Below are positions 8,529-17,049 of a stretch of 64,000 nt of DNA, piece after piece; within the stretch, counting starts at the first letter, position 1, and every line of letters starts with the position of its first letter. The stretch lies in assembly GCF_024494355.1 (NCBI RefSeq), contig NZ_JAKNQY010000003.1:131666-195665 (forward strand), read 5' to 3'. The stretch is from Pseudomonas sp. Q11. Its GTDB lineage: Bacteria > Pseudomonadota > Gammaproteobacteria > Pseudomonadales > Pseudomonadaceae. The notes beneath the pieces are model-generated. The model made no database searches and was not told where the DNA came from. It was given only the letters and a program-made list of their open reading frames with translations. The position numbers were made by a program, and so were the translations under genes.

Positions 8529-9634
8529 TCGGTTTTCCCCAGCATTCTGTTAGCGACCCGCTGCAACTGGGCTTTGTCGGCACTCTTCCAGCCGCCCTTG
8601 ATGCAGTAGTGTTCAGAGAGGTAGTGAAGGAAGTTACGCCTCAACCGATCATTAAGCGGCCATTGCGGAAACGCGCGCGCCAGCTCCATTAGCTGCTGGG
8701 CATTATCGGCGTGCATCACCAACCCCTCGATATTGAAGAACGCCTGGCCCAAGGTCAGCACCGGCTTGCCCAAAAGCAAAGCTTCAAGGCCTACCGTTGA
8801 GTTCAGCGTGACCACAAACTGACTGGCCTCGATCAGTTGCTGGGTGGGGTTGCCATTGGCGAACAACAGGTGAGCGTGAGTGCGCTCATGCAACTCGGGA
8901 TAATACTGGCGGCTGGATGGATGTTCTTTGAAGACCACTGTCAAACCGGTCTCGTTGGCCAGGCGCTCACCCAGGGCAAACATCTCCCGCATGTTGCGAA
9001 CCCAAGGAGAAAACAACCGAACCTGACTGTCGCGGTCATCCTGAAACGGAATAAAGATGAATTGCTCAGGTAATACTATCGGGGGAGGGCCGCTGGCACG
9101 GGGTTTACGAGGGATCAGTACAGGCGCTGACTGGTCGTCAGGTACCGAATAAGGATAATTGAGGTAAAAATCGGCCTCACGCGGAACGGTGTTGAGGAAG
9201 TTCACACCCTGGGGGTCAACCGTTGTGGTATCGGGTAACAAGCCATTCTCGAAGAAAAACGTCTTGCACCCAGGCGCAGCCAACGCCATTAGCAACTGAC
9301 AGTATCGATGAGCTCCATTCCAGAATACCAGCACGTCGGGGCGCTCACGGTCGAGCAAGGCCTGGACACGCAACGCAACCCAGAGGAGTTCAAGACGTAA
9401 CAATAAGCGATACAGGCGACCGGTATTCTTATTCTTGACGCGTCGCTCCTCGCATTTCCTTTCGATCAGGTCCGGGCTGTCAATTTGCGAAAGCACCCTG
9501 GATATTCGTAAGGATCTCGGCCAGGGCATCTCTGGAGGAGTAACGACTGTACCTTGTAGCTCGGTCTCATTAAGCAATCGATTGAAATAAAGACCCTGAT
9601 GTTTGGCCAGGGAAATGAACAGCATTTTCGTCAT
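8522..9634 (-). CDS. Capsule/LPS GT-B glycosyltransferase (KpsS/KpsC-like)
   Basis: About 370 residues, no signal peptide, peripheral cytosolic enzyme expected. Motifs FKEHPSSRQYY and LNSTVGLEALLLGKPVLTLG are the hallmark donor-site motifs of the capsule polysaccharide biosynthesis family (Kps-type Kdo transferases and relatives). FFENGLLPDTTTVDPQGVN matches the conserved E-G-loop. The enzyme probably adds a sugar, possibly Kdo-like, to the outer core or O-chain linker; the exact sugar cannot be read from sequence. Start chosen at MTKMLFISL (9634), with little Shine-Dalgarno support. It is translationally coupled to the downstream ligase gene by a few overlapping bases. Confidence 0.75.
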   Translation of the reverse strand: MTKMLFISLAKHQGLYFNRLLNETELQGTVVTPPEMPWPRSLRISRVLSQIDSPDLIERKCEERRVKNKNTGRLYRLLLRLELLWVALRVQALLDRERPDVLVFWNGAHRYCQLLMALAAPGCKTFFFENGLLPDTTTVDPQGVNFLNTVPREADFYLNYPYSVPDDQSAPVLIPRKPRASGPPPIVLPEQFIFIPFQDDRDSQVRLFSPWVRNMREMFALGERLANETGLTVVFKEHPSSRQYYPELHERTHAHLLFANGNPTQQLIEASQFVVTLNSTVGLEALLLGKPVLTLGQAFFNIEGLVMHADNAQQLMELARAFPQWPLNDRLRRNFLHYLSEHYCIKGGWKSADKAQLQRVANRMLGKTEC

Positions 9635-9738
9635 AGGGTGTCCAGAAAGTAGGCCGCATTCACCTGCCAAAGTGTTCCATAACCACCGGGCGACCAGTCC
9701 GCAGACATTAACATCCTGTTATTCACCGGCCCGCGCAT

Positions 9739-9767
9739 AGGAGGGTAACAACATGAATCAAAAATAA
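9739..9767 (+). other. Three-codon-plus-start minicistron with a strong Shine-Dalgarno (uncertain)
   Basis: A consensus AGGAGG at 9739-9744 stands 8 nt before ATG AAT CAA AAA TAA (9753-9767). It lies in the divergent spacer, 146 nt before the plus-strand kinase gene. About 30 nt after it, near 9806, GGGGCATGCCCC can form a small hairpin. Such a start-stop unit could be a leader peptide or a coincidence. Confidence 0.2.
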
Positions 9768-9913
9768 TTACTCGGTGACAGTGCCGGACGACCCAGCAAA
9801 CAGGGGCATGCCCCCCCTGAAAATTGGCACGACTATACCACAGCGGTTTTTTGCAGCATGCACACTGCGGTAACATACTTGGCTGCCTACCACGGGCATG
9901 CCTTGGAGCCTTG

Positions 9914-10546
9914 ATGCAAACGCTCGATCACATTTCTTACCTCAGCATGCGCGAAGATGCTGACGTTCTCGAAGCCGACGGTAAAGGCGACAAAGTTCTG
10001 CGCCTTGCCGATGGATCGATACTCAAGCTATTTCGCCGCAAACGCCTGCTGACCTCTGCCCTCTGGGCACCCTACGCCAAGCGCTTCGCCGACAACTGCA
10101 GCGTACTGCAAGAACGTAAAATCGAGTGCCCAAACATTCGGCAGATTTATCGCATCCCCAGCATCGAACGCGACGCGGTGCATTACGACCCATTGCCTGG
10201 GCTAACGCTTCGTCAGTTGCTAGGGGTTGAGGGCAATGACGATCTTCGCGCACGGCTGGGCGAGTTCATTGCCAGCCTACATGAGCACGGCATCTACTTC
10301 CGCTCCGCACACCTGGGCAACGTGGTATTGACGCCCCATAACACGCTTGGGCTGATCGATGTCGCAGACCTGCGCTTCCAGGGCAAGCCACTTCGCAAGA
10401 GCCTTCGCCTGCGCAACTTCAAGCATATATTGCGCTATCGCCAGGACCGCGAGTGGCTGCTCCAGGACAAGCAATTCCTTGAGCACTACCTGAACAGTCA
10501 GCAGGTTTGCAACGAACATGAGTTGAACCTGGTGCTCAACCCCTAA
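9914..10546 (+). CDS. InaA/LPS-kinase-like protein (toluene-tolerance type)
   Basis: A 210-residue small protein kinase-like fold related to the WaaP/InaA lipopolysaccharide-kinase family. Visible kinase features are the catalytic-loop remnant HGIYFRSAHLGNVVL (a normally acidic HxD position is altered to RSAH, but N is kept) and the metal-binding LIDVADLRF. The glycine loop is weak. Start ATG 9914 is supported by GGAG five nt upstream; an in-frame upstream TTG extension lacks support. It is the only plus-strand gene inside the LPS cluster and converges on the next gene with only about 20 nt between stops. It may phosphorylate a core sugar, or be a degenerate pseudokinase. Confidence 0.75.
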   Translation: MQTLDHISYLSMREDADVLEADGKGDKVLRLADGSILKLFRRKRLLTSALWAPYAKRFADNCSVLQERKIECPNIRQIYRIPSIERDAVHYDPLPGLTLRQLLGVEGNDDLRARLGEFIASLHEHGIYFRSAHLGNVVLTPHNTLGLIDVADLRFQGKPLRKSLRLRNFKHILRYRQDREWLLQDKQFLEHYLNSQQVCNEHELNLVLNP

Positions 10547-10565
10547 GCTCCTCCAGACCCCGGTG

Positions 10566-11852
10566 TCAGCCAGCGGCGGCCAACCTGAAGGTCTCGAAGT
10601 TACACGCGGGGTCGGCGCCGCGGAGCAGGTCATCGACCAACTGAGTGGTTTTCAGCAACCCTTGGGAACCGTGCACCAGATGGTAATCAGCAAAACGTCG
10701 GGCTTGGGCCGAATGGCGTTGGTAATCCTGCTCAAGCGCTTTCAACTGCCGGGAAAAGCCCTGTTCATCGCTCACTTGGGGCCCGAAAAACAACGAGTGA
10801 GAAAAAATATCCACATCGCTGCCCGCATTCACGTGAATCACTGGCCGGCCCGCCAGACCTGCCTCAATACCCGCATTGGACATGATATTGATGACGACGC
10901 TGGCCTGCGCCAGAGCCTGGGCCAGTGAACACTGGGTATCCAGCAACTCGATGTTGGCAAACTGCGCAGCGGCATCGCTCCAGAATTTTGCTTTGCTGCG
11001 AGGGTGGCGCTTGAACAGCAACCGATAGTCCGGATTATGTCCAGCCCAATCGCGCAGCAACCGATAGGTGTCCTGATAACCCGATTCTTTCTCCCGGTCA
11101 GGGCCAACCCCCAGAATCAATAACATTTTAAGAGCAGGATCAGCGACCGGCAGATCATAAGTTTCATCCGCAAGGTAAGAGCCGACCAACACCACCGTCG
11201 ACTCACCGAACCGCAATCTTCGCTCTTGCAATGCAACCAGCGAGCTACGACCAAAAACACCGTAATAGTCGTAGTCGTTCATGCCCAGCCGCCCTGAAGA
11301 TTCCAAGGTTGTGGCATGAGCCAGTTGTAGCAGTCGAGCCCCACGTGCAGCCAGCGCCAAACGCAAGAACGGGGCATGAAGGCTACCGTTGCGCTCATTG
11401 ATCAGTAACTTGGGTGAATACGTCATCACCAGCCACTGGGCGTGGGCAGCGTATGCCAGATAACGCAGCGGTACAGACTGCGGTGGCGCCATGAGCATAC
11501 GTCGGGCACAAGCATCCGACGGTGAGCGCAACGCTGCCTCTGACAGAAGATGCCCCCGGCTGCGTAGGGCTCTGATCAGAATATTCTTGCGTTGCAACGC
11601 CATGGATTTGGGCGCCGAATGCAGCAACAACACGTCACAGGGCATGGCGACAACCGAATCGTTCAAACATACCCTTGCGCGCATACCGAGCGCGAACTCC
11701 ACCAGCGCATCACGACCCAGCCGTAGCAGGCTGGCGAAGCGACCATGGCGCTGGCGCAGCAATTTCCAGCGATATCGGTCCAGCTCACGCGCCTTTTGTG
11801 CCCAGCACCCTTGGTCTTGGAACACATCTTCGCCAGGGCACGGCGAATTCAC
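10566..11852 (-). CDS. GT-B type polysaccharide transferase (capsule/CDP-glycerol transferase-like)
   Basis: A 428-residue cytosolic protein, not firmly assignable. The C-terminal half carries DYRLLFKRHPRSKAKFW and VVINIMSNAGIEAGLAGRPVIHVNAG, which resemble the donor-binding region of capsule-synthesis and CDP-glycerol glycerophosphotransferase GT-B enzymes. LLILGVGPDREKESGYQDT looks like the start of the second Rossmann domain. It probably adds a sugar or polyol phosphate in outer-core or O-polysaccharide assembly. The GTG start overlaps the stop of the upstream GT2 gene (GTGA), so it belongs to the carbamoyltransferase-GT2-GT operon. Confidence 0.7.
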   Translation of the reverse strand: MNSPCPGEDVFQDQGCWAQKARELDRYRWKLLRQRHGRFASLLRLGRDALVEFALGMRARVCLNDSVVAMPCDVLLLHSAPKSMALQRKNILIRALRSRGHLLSEAALRSPSDACARRMLMAPPQSVPLRYLAYAAHAQWLVMTYSPKLLINERNGSLHAPFLRLALAARGARLLQLAHATTLESSGRLGMNDYDYYGVFGRSSLVALQERRLRFGESTVVLVGSYLADETYDLPVADPALKMLLILGVGPDREKESGYQDTYRLLRDWAGHNPDYRLLFKRHPRSKAKFWSDAAAQFANIELLDTQCSLAQALAQASVVINIMSNAGIEAGLAGRPVIHVNAGSDVDIFSHSLFFGPQVSDEQGFSRQLKALEQDYQRHSAQARRFADYHLVHGSQGLLKTTQLVDDLLRGADPACNFETFRLAAAG

Positions 11853-12751
11853 TTGAACAACAACCGAATAGCCTTGCGCGTATAGGTCCAGCGCGTGAGC
11901 GAGCGAACATCGGTACGCACGGCTTGAATATAAAAAGCCTTGGCGTTGACATAATCACCAGCACTGTAGCAAGCGCGGAACAGCGACAGACAGCGTTGAG
12001 CCAGGAAAGCCCGGCGCAGATCCTGCAGTTCTGGCAGGCGCGTCGGAGAAAAGACCTCGTCAACCATCCCCACGCCAGCCGCCAGGGCTTGCTTGAGGTC
12101 ATGCCGCATGCTGTCGTCATGTTTGTGGATCAGCGCCAGCGGCGCATCGAGCACACTGCACGGGAAACCCGCCAGCACCTGGGCAAACACTGGAATATCT
12201 TCGACACAGCGTAAATGTTCCGGGTAATTGCCCGGCGCGAATACGTCTCGATGCATTGCACAGGCACCGTTGGACAGCGATACCGTCTTGTCCAGCAGAT
12301 AACCACGTACACGCTCGCGCGGGGTGGCGGGCAAGGGTTGTACGGCGTGCAGGACACGACGACCATCAGCGAATACCGACCAGTGGCCACCGATAATCAG
12401 GCGGCTGGTGGGATTGCTGGAGATATGCCGAGTCAACGCAGCCAAAGCACCCGGCGCCATCTCATCGTCGGCATCAAGGAAAATCAGGTATGGCCCACGA
12501 GCCTCCTCGATCCCACGATTACGTACCGAGGACAAACCACCATTGGGCTTGCGCAAAACCCGAAAGCAACCGGCATGCTCAACTTGGAGTTGTTCCAGGA
12601 CTTGTGGCGTTGCATCAGTAGATCCATCATCGATTACCAGCAACTCCGCCTGAGCATCGTGCAGTTGCCCCACCACCGAGTTCACCGCACGAGGCAAGGT
12701 ATCGGCGTAGTTATAAGCAGGGATGACGACACTGATCAAAACCTCAGTCAT
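11849..12751 (-). CDS. Family 2 glycosyltransferase
   Basis: A 300-residue GT-A enzyme that transfers a sugar from a nucleotide sugar. The N-terminus ISVVIPAYNYADTLPRAVNS is the typical nucleotide-binding strand; DDGSTD (about residues 42-47) and the metal-binding LDADDEM follow in order. No transmembrane region is seen, so it acts at the cytosolic membrane face. I prefer the start MTEVLISVV at 12751, since GGGG lies 9 nt upstream; ATG 12757 is also in frame. It overlaps the carbamoyltransferase stop and the next GT start, which suggests one operon for outer-core or O-chain decoration. The acceptor and sugar are unknown. Confidence 0.88.
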   Translation of the reverse strand: MTEVLISVVIPAYNYADTLPRAVNSVVGQLHDAQAELLVIDDGSTDATPQVLEQLQVEHAGCFRVLRKPNGGLSSVRNRGIEEARGPYLIFLDADDEMAPGALAALTRHISSNPTSRLIIGGHWSVFADGRRVLHAVQPLPATPRERVRGYLLDKTVSLSNGACAMHRDVFAPGNYPEHLRCVEDIPVFAQVLAGFPCSVLDAPLALIHKHDDSMRHDLKQALAAGVGMVDEVFSPTRLPELQDLRRAFLAQRCLSLFRACYSAGDYVNAKAFYIQAVRTDVRSLTRWTYTRKAIRLLFK

Positions 12752-14492
12752 AAACATCTACCCCGTCTTTGACCACCAGAATATCTTCCATGATCAGGTA
12801 TTGCAGGTCGGAGCCAAAGAACATGTTCAGTGCGTCCGTAGGCGAGCAGATCATCGGTTCGCCACGGCGGTTGAGTGAGGTGTTCAGGGACACGCCGTTG
12901 CCGGTCAGTACTTCCAGGGCCTTCATCATGTCGTAATAGCGTGGGTTGTATTCACGCTTGAGTACCTGGGCCCGGGATGTGCCGTCTTCGTGGACGACTT
13001 CCGGCACGCGGGTTTTCCATTCTTCGGCCACTTCGAAGGTGAACGTCATGAACGGCGCGGGGTGATCGACCTTGATCATCTGCGGTGCGACCGTATCGAG
13101 CATCGACGGGCAGAAAGGCCTCCAGCGCTCGCGGAACTTGATCTGTTCGTTGATGCGATTGGCCACGCCGCTGGCGCTTGGGCAACCGATGATCGAACGA
13201 CCGCCCAAGGCACGCGGGCCGAACTCCATGCGCCCCTGGAACCAAGCCACCGGGTTACCGTCGACCATGATCCGGGCGATGCGCTCGGGGGTATTGTCGA
13301 TCTTGCGCCACACAGGTTTGCTCGGATGACGGGCGCACGCGGCGATGACGTCTTCGTTGCTGTAGGCCGGGCCGAGGTAGACGTGTTCCATCTTCTCTAC
13401 CGGCACGCCACGGGCGTGGGACACATAAGCTGCCGCGCCCACCGCGGTGCCGGCGTCGCCGGAAGCCGGCTGCACGAACAGTTCCTTGACGTCGTCACGG
13501 GCGATGATTTTCTGGTTCAGCTTGACGTTCAATGCGCAGCCACCGGCGAAAGCCAGCTTGCCGGTTTCCTTGAGCACGTCGCCCAGATAGTGGTCGATCA
13601 TCTGCAGCGCAAGTTTCTCGAACAGCGCCTGCATGCTGGCCGCGTAATGGATGTACGGCTCGTCGGCGATGTCGCCTTCGCGCTTGGAACCGAGCCATTC
13701 GATCAGCTTCGGCGAGAAGTAGAAGCCTTTGCCCTTCTCTTTATAGCGACGCAGGCCGATCACGTTGGCGTAGTCGGTATTGATCACCAGTTCGCCGTTT
13801 TCAAACGAGGCCAGGCGTGAGAAGTCATACTTGCTGGCATCGCCGTAAGGCGCCATGCCCATGACCTTGAATTCACCGTCGAGCATTTCAAAACCGAGGA
13901 ACTCGGTGATCGCGCCGTACAGGCCGCCCAAGGAGTCCGGATCGAAGAATTCCTTGATCTTGTGGATCTTGCCGTTTTCGCCGTAGCCGAAGAAGGTCGT
14001 GGCGTATTCGCCCTTGCCATCGATGCCCAGGATCGCGGTTTTCTCCTGAAAACCGGAGCAGTGATAGGCGCTGGAAGCGTGGGCCAAGTGGTGCTCGACC
14101 GGTTCGATCTTGATTTTTTTCGGATCAAAACCCAGCTGCTCCAGGCACCAGACGATCTTGCGGCGATAGCGCTTATAACGACGGTTGCCCATCAGGATCG
14201 CATCGAGGGCGCGATCCGGGGCGTACCAGTAACGCTTGGCGTAGTGCCAGCGCGCTTCGCCGAACAGGCTGATCGGCGCGAACGGGATCGCCACCACATC
14301 GACGTCGGACGGCTTGATACCGGCCTGTTCCAGGCAGAACTTCGCCGACTCATAGGGCATGCGGTTCTTTGCATGTTTATCGCGTACGAAGCGCTCTTCC
14401 TCGGCCGCCGCGATCAGCTTGCCGTCGATGTACAGCGCTGCGGAAGGATCATGGCTAAGGGCGCCGGACAGGCCAAGAATCGTCAATGCCAC
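12744..14492 (-). CDS. LPS-core carbamoyltransferase, NodU/CmcH (TobZ-like) family
   Basis: A 582-residue O-carbamoyltransferase. The N-terminal Kae1/TsaD-like domain makes carbamoyl-AMP from carbamoyl phosphate and ATP; the C-terminal domain transfers the carbamoyl group. Visible motifs are ILGLSGALSHDPSAAL at the N-terminus, the metal-binding HHLAHASSAYHCSGF, FAGGCALNVKLN, and C-terminal FGPRALGGRSI. Its position corresponds to PA5005 of P. aeruginosa, whose product carbamoylates the second inner-core heptose (established for that species, transferred by inference). A GTG start at 14492 gives MALTILGLSG, the family N-terminus. It is first gene of a short minus-strand operon; a strong palindrome separates it from the kinase operon upstream. 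Confidence 0.93.
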   Translation of the reverse strand: MALTILGLSGALSHDPSAALYIDGKLIAAAEEERFVRDKHAKNRMPYESAKFCLEQAGIKPSDVDVVAIPFAPISLFGEARWHYAKRYWYAPDRALDAILMGNRRYKRYRRKIVWCLEQLGFDPKKIKIEPVEHHLAHASSAYHCSGFQEKTAILGIDGKGEYATTFFGYGENGKIHKIKEFFDPDSLGGLYGAITEFLGFEMLDGEFKVMGMAPYGDASKYDFSRLASFENGELVINTDYANVIGLRRYKEKGKGFYFSPKLIEWLGSKREGDIADEPYIHYAASMQALFEKLALQMIDHYLGDVLKETGKLAFAGGCALNVKLNQKIIARDDVKELFVQPASGDAGTAVGAAAYVSHARGVPVEKMEHVYLGPAYSNEDVIAACARHPSKPVWRKIDNTPERIARIMVDGNPVAWFQGRMEFGPRALGGRSIIGCPSASGVANRINEQIKFRERWRPFCPSMLDTVAPQMIKVDHPAPFMTFTFEVAEEWKTRVPEVVHEDGTSRAQVLKREYNPRYYDMMKALEVLTGNGVSLNTSLNRRGEPMICSPTDALNMFFGSDLQYLIMEDILVVKDGVDVYD

Positions 14493-14616
14493 AGGGGTCT
14501 AGCCTCTTAATGTCTGTATGCGGGCGACAAGCGCCTCGAAAAATGGATGTGCCGCGCGCCAGGGGTGCGGGGCAGCTAAAGGGCGCGATTATAGCTTAAA
14601 AGCGTTGGCAAGCCTC

Positions 14617-14711
14617 GTAGGAGCCGCCGAAGGCTGCGATCTTTTGATTTTGATCTTTCCCTCTTGAACCTCAAGTGGTGAAACAAGATCGCAGCCTTCG
14701 GCGGCTCCTAC
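14617..14711. repeat. Long palindromic repeat (GTAGGAGCCGCCGAAGG class)
   Basis: Two arms of about 27 nt starting GTAGGAGCCGCCGAAGG and ending with its reverse complement enclose a roughly 40-nt AT-rich centre. This is a second Pseudomonas REP/REPIN class, distinct in sequence from the GTGGGAGCGAGC class elsewhere in the window. It lies between the LPS double-kinase gene and the carbamoyltransferase gene. Confidence 0.88.
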
Positions 14712-14747
14712 ACAGGGGACGTGCCGAAGCAGCTATCGGGGCATCAT

Positions 14748-16187
14748 TCAAAAACTTTTGGGCAACCGCTGATCAATCAGCCGATACAACGCACTGTCCT
14801 GCGGCCAGTTGCGCATGAACCGCGCGCGATCCTTGGCATAGGCCGGGGTGAAGCTGGAGAGGCTGCGGTGCTGGCACATGGAGTCCAGGTCGATCAGCAC
14901 CCAGCGATCGTCCTGCCAGAGCAGGTTGTGGCCCTTGAAGTCACCGTGACTGATGCGCTCGCGAATCAGGCCGGCGAACAGCCGGTCCAGGGCCTGCAAC
15001 TCCGGCTCGGGGGCGGCGCCGCTTTCGACGTAAGGGGCCAGGCGCTGGATGATGTCAGGCCCCGACAGATGCTCGGTCACCAGGTAGGCGCCGCGACGTA
15101 GCCACAGAAAACGCTTTTCCAGCAGTGCCAGCGGCTTGGGCGTGGCGATACCGAGGAAAGTCAGGCGATGACCTTCGCGCCAGGCATGCCAGGCGCGGCT
15201 CGGACGCCAGAAGCGCTTGAGCCAGTGGGCGAAGTTTTTGATGTTATAGCGCTTGATCAGCAGAGAGCGCCCGTTCACATCGACTTTACCCACGCTCGCC
15301 GACCCACCGGTCTTGTATAAATGGCCCTGATCAAGCAAGGCATCGGCCTGCTCCAGTACCGGCGCCATGACCGCCTCTTCATCACGACGAATCGCCCGCA
15401 GCCCGAACGGCCCGCGCTGCACGCTGAACAGACTGCACTCGCGCCCGACCTTTTCCAGAAAGTCTTTCAGACGCCAGGCCTGCACTTTGTCGATCTGTTT
15501 TTGCAGCGCCTCCATGGGCAATGCGTGCTCGGCGTTGCCCAGCAGGTAATGCACCAACAACTCTTCGTTGAAAGGCTCGAGGGATTTGGGCAACTGGGCG
15601 AAAAACACCCCCAGGTTTTCGAGCACTTTGTTGCGCGACAACGGTCGACCCGGGGTTTCGGCGCGGATGCCGGCGCCGTCGATCAAATAGAGCTTGGCGC
15701 CGTGACGCAACAGATTGTCCAGGTGCAGATCTTCCTGCCACAGGCCTTTGCTGTGCAGTTGCGCAATCGCTCCCAACGCCTCGGCCAGTACCGCCGTTTG
15801 TTCGTCGGCGAGCAATGGCAGGCCCTCGACCTGTTTCCAGGCGTCCCCGAGGCTTTCGGCCCCCTCAAGCAATTCGAATAGCAGCCAGCCACCTTCGCCG
15901 TCTTTCAGGCCATCGGCCAGCAACAGCGGCGTCGTCATCCCCTGTTCTGCCAGTAGGCGCACACCTTGCAGTTCACGGTGAAAATGCCTGCCCGCTTTGC
16001 TGCCGACCAGCAACTTGGCCAACACCGGACGGCCGCGCCAGACGCCAGCACCGACGTAGCGCTGTCCCGGCAACACACGCAACAGGGAAAGCAGCTGCAA
16101 TTGCGCCGGGCCGGCAGCGTCCGCCAGCTCCAGGCTCAAAGGCAGGCTGGGGCTACGGCCAGCGTGTTTCAATTCGGACAGGTGCAT
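14748..16187 (-). CDS. Tandem LPS-kinase (InaA family) with two kinase domains
   Basis: A 479-residue cytosolic protein built from two kinase-like halves. The N-terminal half has the catalytic loop GLWQEDLHLDNLLRHG and metal site LYLIDGAGI (about residues 150-175). The C-terminal half has RISHGDFKGHNLLW and WVLIDLDSM near residues 415-440. Both keep the D-x(4)-N and (L/I)D pattern, so both could be active. It corresponds, as I recall, to PA5006 at the end of the waaP kinase series, and presumably phosphorylates an inner-core heptose or assists those kinases. The ATG at 16187 overlaps the TGA of the small wapQ-like ORF (TGATG); an upstream in-frame TTG at 16190 is less likely. Confidence 0.88.
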   Translation of the reverse strand: MHLSELKHAGRSPSLPLSLELADAAGPAQLQLLSLLRVLPGQRYVGAGVWRGRPVLAKLLVGSKAGRHFHRELQGVRLLAEQGMTTPLLLADGLKDGEGGWLLFELLEGAESLGDAWKQVEGLPLLADEQTAVLAEALGAIAQLHSKGLWQEDLHLDNLLRHGAKLYLIDGAGIRAETPGRPLSRNKVLENLGVFFAQLPKSLEPFNEELLVHYLLGNAEHALPMEALQKQIDKVQAWRLKDFLEKVGRECSLFSVQRGPFGLRAIRRDEEAVMAPVLEQADALLDQGHLYKTGGSASVGKVDVNGRSLLIKRYNIKNFAHWLKRFWRPSRAWHAWREGHRLTFLGIATPKPLALLEKRFLWLRRGAYLVTEHLSGPDIIQRLAPYVESGAAPEPELQALDRLFAGLIRERISHGDFKGHNLLWQDDRWVLIDLDSMCQHRSLSSFTPAYAKDRARFMRNWPQDSALYRLIDQRLPKSF

Positions 16188-16318
16188 CAACGGGCTTCCT
16201 TGTAACTACGCCGGGCGGTCAAGCGGGTCATCCAGTTGCCGACCATTGCGCAATTAAACAACTGCGACAGCGAGCGCTCTAACAATGGCCGATCTTCAGC
16301 GACTAGAAAATCAGTCAT
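16187..16318 (-). pseudogene. wapQ: Internally deleted remnant of wapQ (LPS kinase)
   Basis: A 43-codon ORF sits exactly where the wapQ kinase gene (about 250 codons in other pseudomonads, from memory) is expected, between wapP and the double-kinase gene. It begins MTDFLVAEDRPLLER and ends WMTRLTARRSYKEAR; these match the first and last residues I recall for Pseudomonas WapQ, while the whole kinase core is missing. The ATG overlaps the wapP stop (ATGA) and its TGA overlaps the next ATG, so reading frame and coupling survive. It most likely encodes no functional kinase, but still passes ribosomes to the next gene. A genuine short peptide gene is the alternative. Confidence 0.7.
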
Positions 16319-17049
16319 TCACGCCCCTCGAAAAATCTCACTACATGACGGATGCGTTTCTTGTCACACGCATCGAGTCGGTCGCACTGACGGTATTGCA
16401 GGTAAAAACGCAGCCGCTGAGTGGCCGACAAATGATACTTGGCCACCTTGTCCAGGCACGCCAAGTCTTTGGTGATGCGGTATTGGAGCCAGAAGCCGCG
16501 CCAGAAATCGCCGTTCGGACAATCGATAAAAAATAGCCGTGACTGATCGTCGATCAGCAAATTGCGCCACTTCAGGTCGTTATGGGTGAAGCGATTTTCG
16601 TGCATGGTCCGCGTATAGCCGGCCAGTTGCCGACTCACCCCGTCAACCCAGGCACGATTCGCCAGCCTCGGGTCGTGACGTCGGGCCAATGCCGAGAGGT
16701 CTTCGGTGCCAGGCAGCTCGCGTGTGATCATCGCGCCACGGTCATAGGCTGCGCCACGTCGTTCCAGCCCCCAGGCTACGACTTCGGCGGTGGGGATGCC
16801 CCACTTGGCAAAGCGCTTGAGGTTCTGCCATTCGGACTTGACCCGAGGCTTACCCAAGTATCGCCGTAGCCCCTTGCCGGCCCCGGTATAGCGTTTGACA
16901 TAGTAATTCACGCCGTTGCGCTGCACCCGAATCACCTCTGACAGCAGATCCCGCGTCAGACGCTCTCCCTCTAGGGCGAACACGGCATCAAGACTGCCGA
17001 AATCCTCTGCCAACTCAGCGTAGGAAGGTTCCAATACCCAACCCGGCAT
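16315..17049 (-). CDS. wapP: LPS heptose kinase WapP
   Basis: A 244-residue InaA/Kdo-kinase family protein of the cytosol. Kinase motifs: NGVNYYVKRYTG with the ATP-binding lysine, catalytic loop ENRFTHNDLKWRNLLI (HxD and N), and metal-binding LFFIDCPNGDFW. By analogy with P. aeruginosa PA5008 it phosphorylates an inner-core heptose. Its ATG overlaps the TGA of waaP by one base, so it is coupled to waaP; its stop overlaps the wapQ remnant. All kinase residues are intact, so in the absence of WapQ this enzyme and WaaP must carry the core phosphorylation. Confidence 0.88.
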   Translation of the reverse strand: MPGWVLEPSYAELAEDFGSLDAVFALEGERLTRDLLSEVIRVQRNGVNYYVKRYTGAGKGLRRYLGKPRVKSEWQNLKRFAKWGIPTAEVVAWGLERRGAAYDRGAMITRELPGTEDLSALARRHDPRLANRAWVDGVSRQLAGYTRTMHENRFTHNDLKWRNLLIDDQSRLFFIDCPNGDFWRGFWLQYRITKDLACLDKVAKYHLSATQRLRFYLQYRQCDRLDACDKKRIRHVVRFFEGRE

